Below are positions 15,557-16,205 of a stretch of 16,205 nt of DNA, piece by piece (within the stretch, counting starts at the first letter, position 1; the number at the start of each line of letters is the position of its first letter). Under the pieces are notes generated by a model. The model saw nothing but the letters and a program-made list of their open reading frames with translations, ran no database searches and was not told the DNA's origin. The stretch spans positions 1-16,205 of the forward strand of contig JAHCKJ010000015.1 of NCBI GenBank assembly GCA_026125835.1, written 5' to 3'. The stretch is from Sphingopyxis sp. GTDB taxonomy: Bacteria > Pseudomonadota > Alphaproteobacteria > Sphingomonadales > Sphingomonadaceae. The translations under genes and the position numbers were made by a program.

Positions 15557-16204
15557 TCAGCGCACCTCGTAGGCGGCCTTCGACATCGCCTGGAAGCGCT
15601 CTGGCGTGAGCTCCAGTTCGAACACCTCGGCGACCACCTGGGACCAGCCGTGGATGAAGTAGTCCCAGCCGTCCACCACGGTCAGGTTGCGGGCCTCGGC
15701 CTGGGCCAGGGCCTGGTGCATGAACTCCAGCGAGCCGCGGTAGTTGAACTCCCAGGCGTAGCCGTCCTGGGGGAAGACGACGGCGTCGGTGAGCGGCGAG
15801 CCGGGGATGTCCTTGCCCATGCCGGTGGCGTTCACCACGACCGTCCCGGCCGGCTGGGCGGCGAGGATCGCGTCGGCGTCCTCCGGGTTCGGGGCGAGCA
15901 CGTAGTCGATCGCGTCCGGGCTGGTACCGCGGGCGTCGTGGATGGCGCGCAGCTGATCCAGCGACGACTGGCGGCGGGCGGTGACGGTGATCCGTTCGGG
16001 ACGGTCCGGGCGATCCTGCAGGTACCAGCTGAGCGCCGTGCCGGAACCGCCGGCGCCCAGGATCACCATGGAGGCCCCGGTGCTGGCGAAGTAGTCGGCC
16101 GGCAGGAACTGCTCCAGCGCCAGGCCGGCGGTGATCGGATCCTTGGCGCCGCCCAGCAGCCGCTTGCCGCCGTCCCGCTTGGCGATGCTGGAGACCTCCT
16201 TGCA
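15557..16204 (-). CDS. Shikimate dehydrogenase-like NAD(P)-dependent reductase, partial at 5' end
   Basis: 216 codons of a shikimate/quinate dehydrogenase-family protein whose N-terminus lies beyond the window. From the edge it reads KRLLGGAKDPITAGLALEQF and then the Rossmann motif VILGAGGSGTALSWYL, a family-typical NATGMGKDIPGSPL loop, and a C-terminal DGWDYFIHGWSQ region. The open frame continues past the internal ATG at 16069, so that ATG is not the start. The EFNYRGSLEF and GWDYFIHGW wording differs from housekeeping AroE, suggesting a catabolic relative acting on another polyol or ring substrate. The catalytic lysine region of the N-terminal domain cannot be seen. Its stop is one base from the start of the phosphotriesterase-like gene. 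Codon use is actinobacterial in style. Confidence 0.85.
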   Translation of the reverse strand, partial: CKEVSSIAKRDGGKRLLGGAKDPITAGLALEQFLPADYFASTGASMVILGAGGSGTALSWYLQDRPDRPERITVTARRQSSLDQLRAIHDARGTSPDAIDYVLAPNPEDADAILAAQPAGTVVVNATGMGKDIPGSPLTDAVVFPQDGYAWEFNYRGSLEFMHQALAQAEARNLTVVDGWDYFIHGWSQVVAEVFELELTPERFQAMSKAAYEVR

Positions 16205-16205
16205 G

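Noticed and set aside
13453..15609. 718-residue open frame on the plus strand
   Set aside because: It is antisense to the antiporter and phosphotriesterase-like genes and crosses the compositional junction; the translation is Arg/Gln/Asp-rich, typical of a GC-rich shadow frame.

Overview
Most of this window (1 to about 14,570) reads as chromosome of a yellow-pigmented sphingomonad, close to Sphingopyxis or Sphingomonas. The basis is the carotenoid genes, the protein sequences as I remember the families, the codon habits (CGC, GAA, TAT, CAT) and several palindromic intergenic repeats of a kind common in Sphingomonadaceae. The last 1.6 kb (about 14,587 to 16,205) uses different codons (CGG/AGG, GAG, TAC, CAC) and encodes proteins that look actinobacterial. 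It is probably a chimeric join or foreign DNA, and the switch falls at a short GATC-containing palindrome.

Layout. 1-3,856 is a minus-strand carotenoid block: crtY (lycopene beta-cyclase) overlaps crtI (phytoene desaturase) by four bases, then comes a LOG-family phosphoribohydrolase, then the 5' part of crtB (phytoene synthase), cut by the window edge. A paired palindromic element (417-505) sits where the crtB start should be, and no ATG or TTG start is left. Diverging from crtY is a plus-strand sterol-desaturase-family hydroxylase, a plausible carotenoid ring hydroxylase. Its 3' end overlaps, in another frame, the signal-peptide region of a DUF2141 protein. Next come lnt (apolipoprotein N-acyltransferase, carrying an in-frame palindromic repeat insertion), metK (SAM synthetase, with a palindromic operator candidate) and trmB (tRNA m7G46 methyltransferase).

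8,954-11,204 holds a small exported protein, a divergent LysR regulator and a TSUP-type permease. 11,391-13,268 holds an uncharacterised protein divergent from a FabH-like ketoacyl synthase. 13,408-14,490 is a ChaA/YrbG-like Ca2+/H+ antiporter. The convergent gaps contain palindromes: two carry copies of one long repeat family and one carries a GC-rich hairpin, so these probably act as bidirectional terminators.

The terminal segment holds a phosphotriesterase-like hydrolase with all six metal ligands and, one base upstream, a shikimate-dehydrogenase-like reductase cut by the window edge. They look like a two-gene catabolic operon.

No tRNA, rRNA, CRISPR array, transposase or phage gene was seen, and no gene-free stretch exceeds 300 bases. 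I found no convincing new multi-gene system. The most unusual things are the repeat-element events (crtB start, lnt insertion), the overlapping hydroxylase/DUF2141 frames and the compositional junction.
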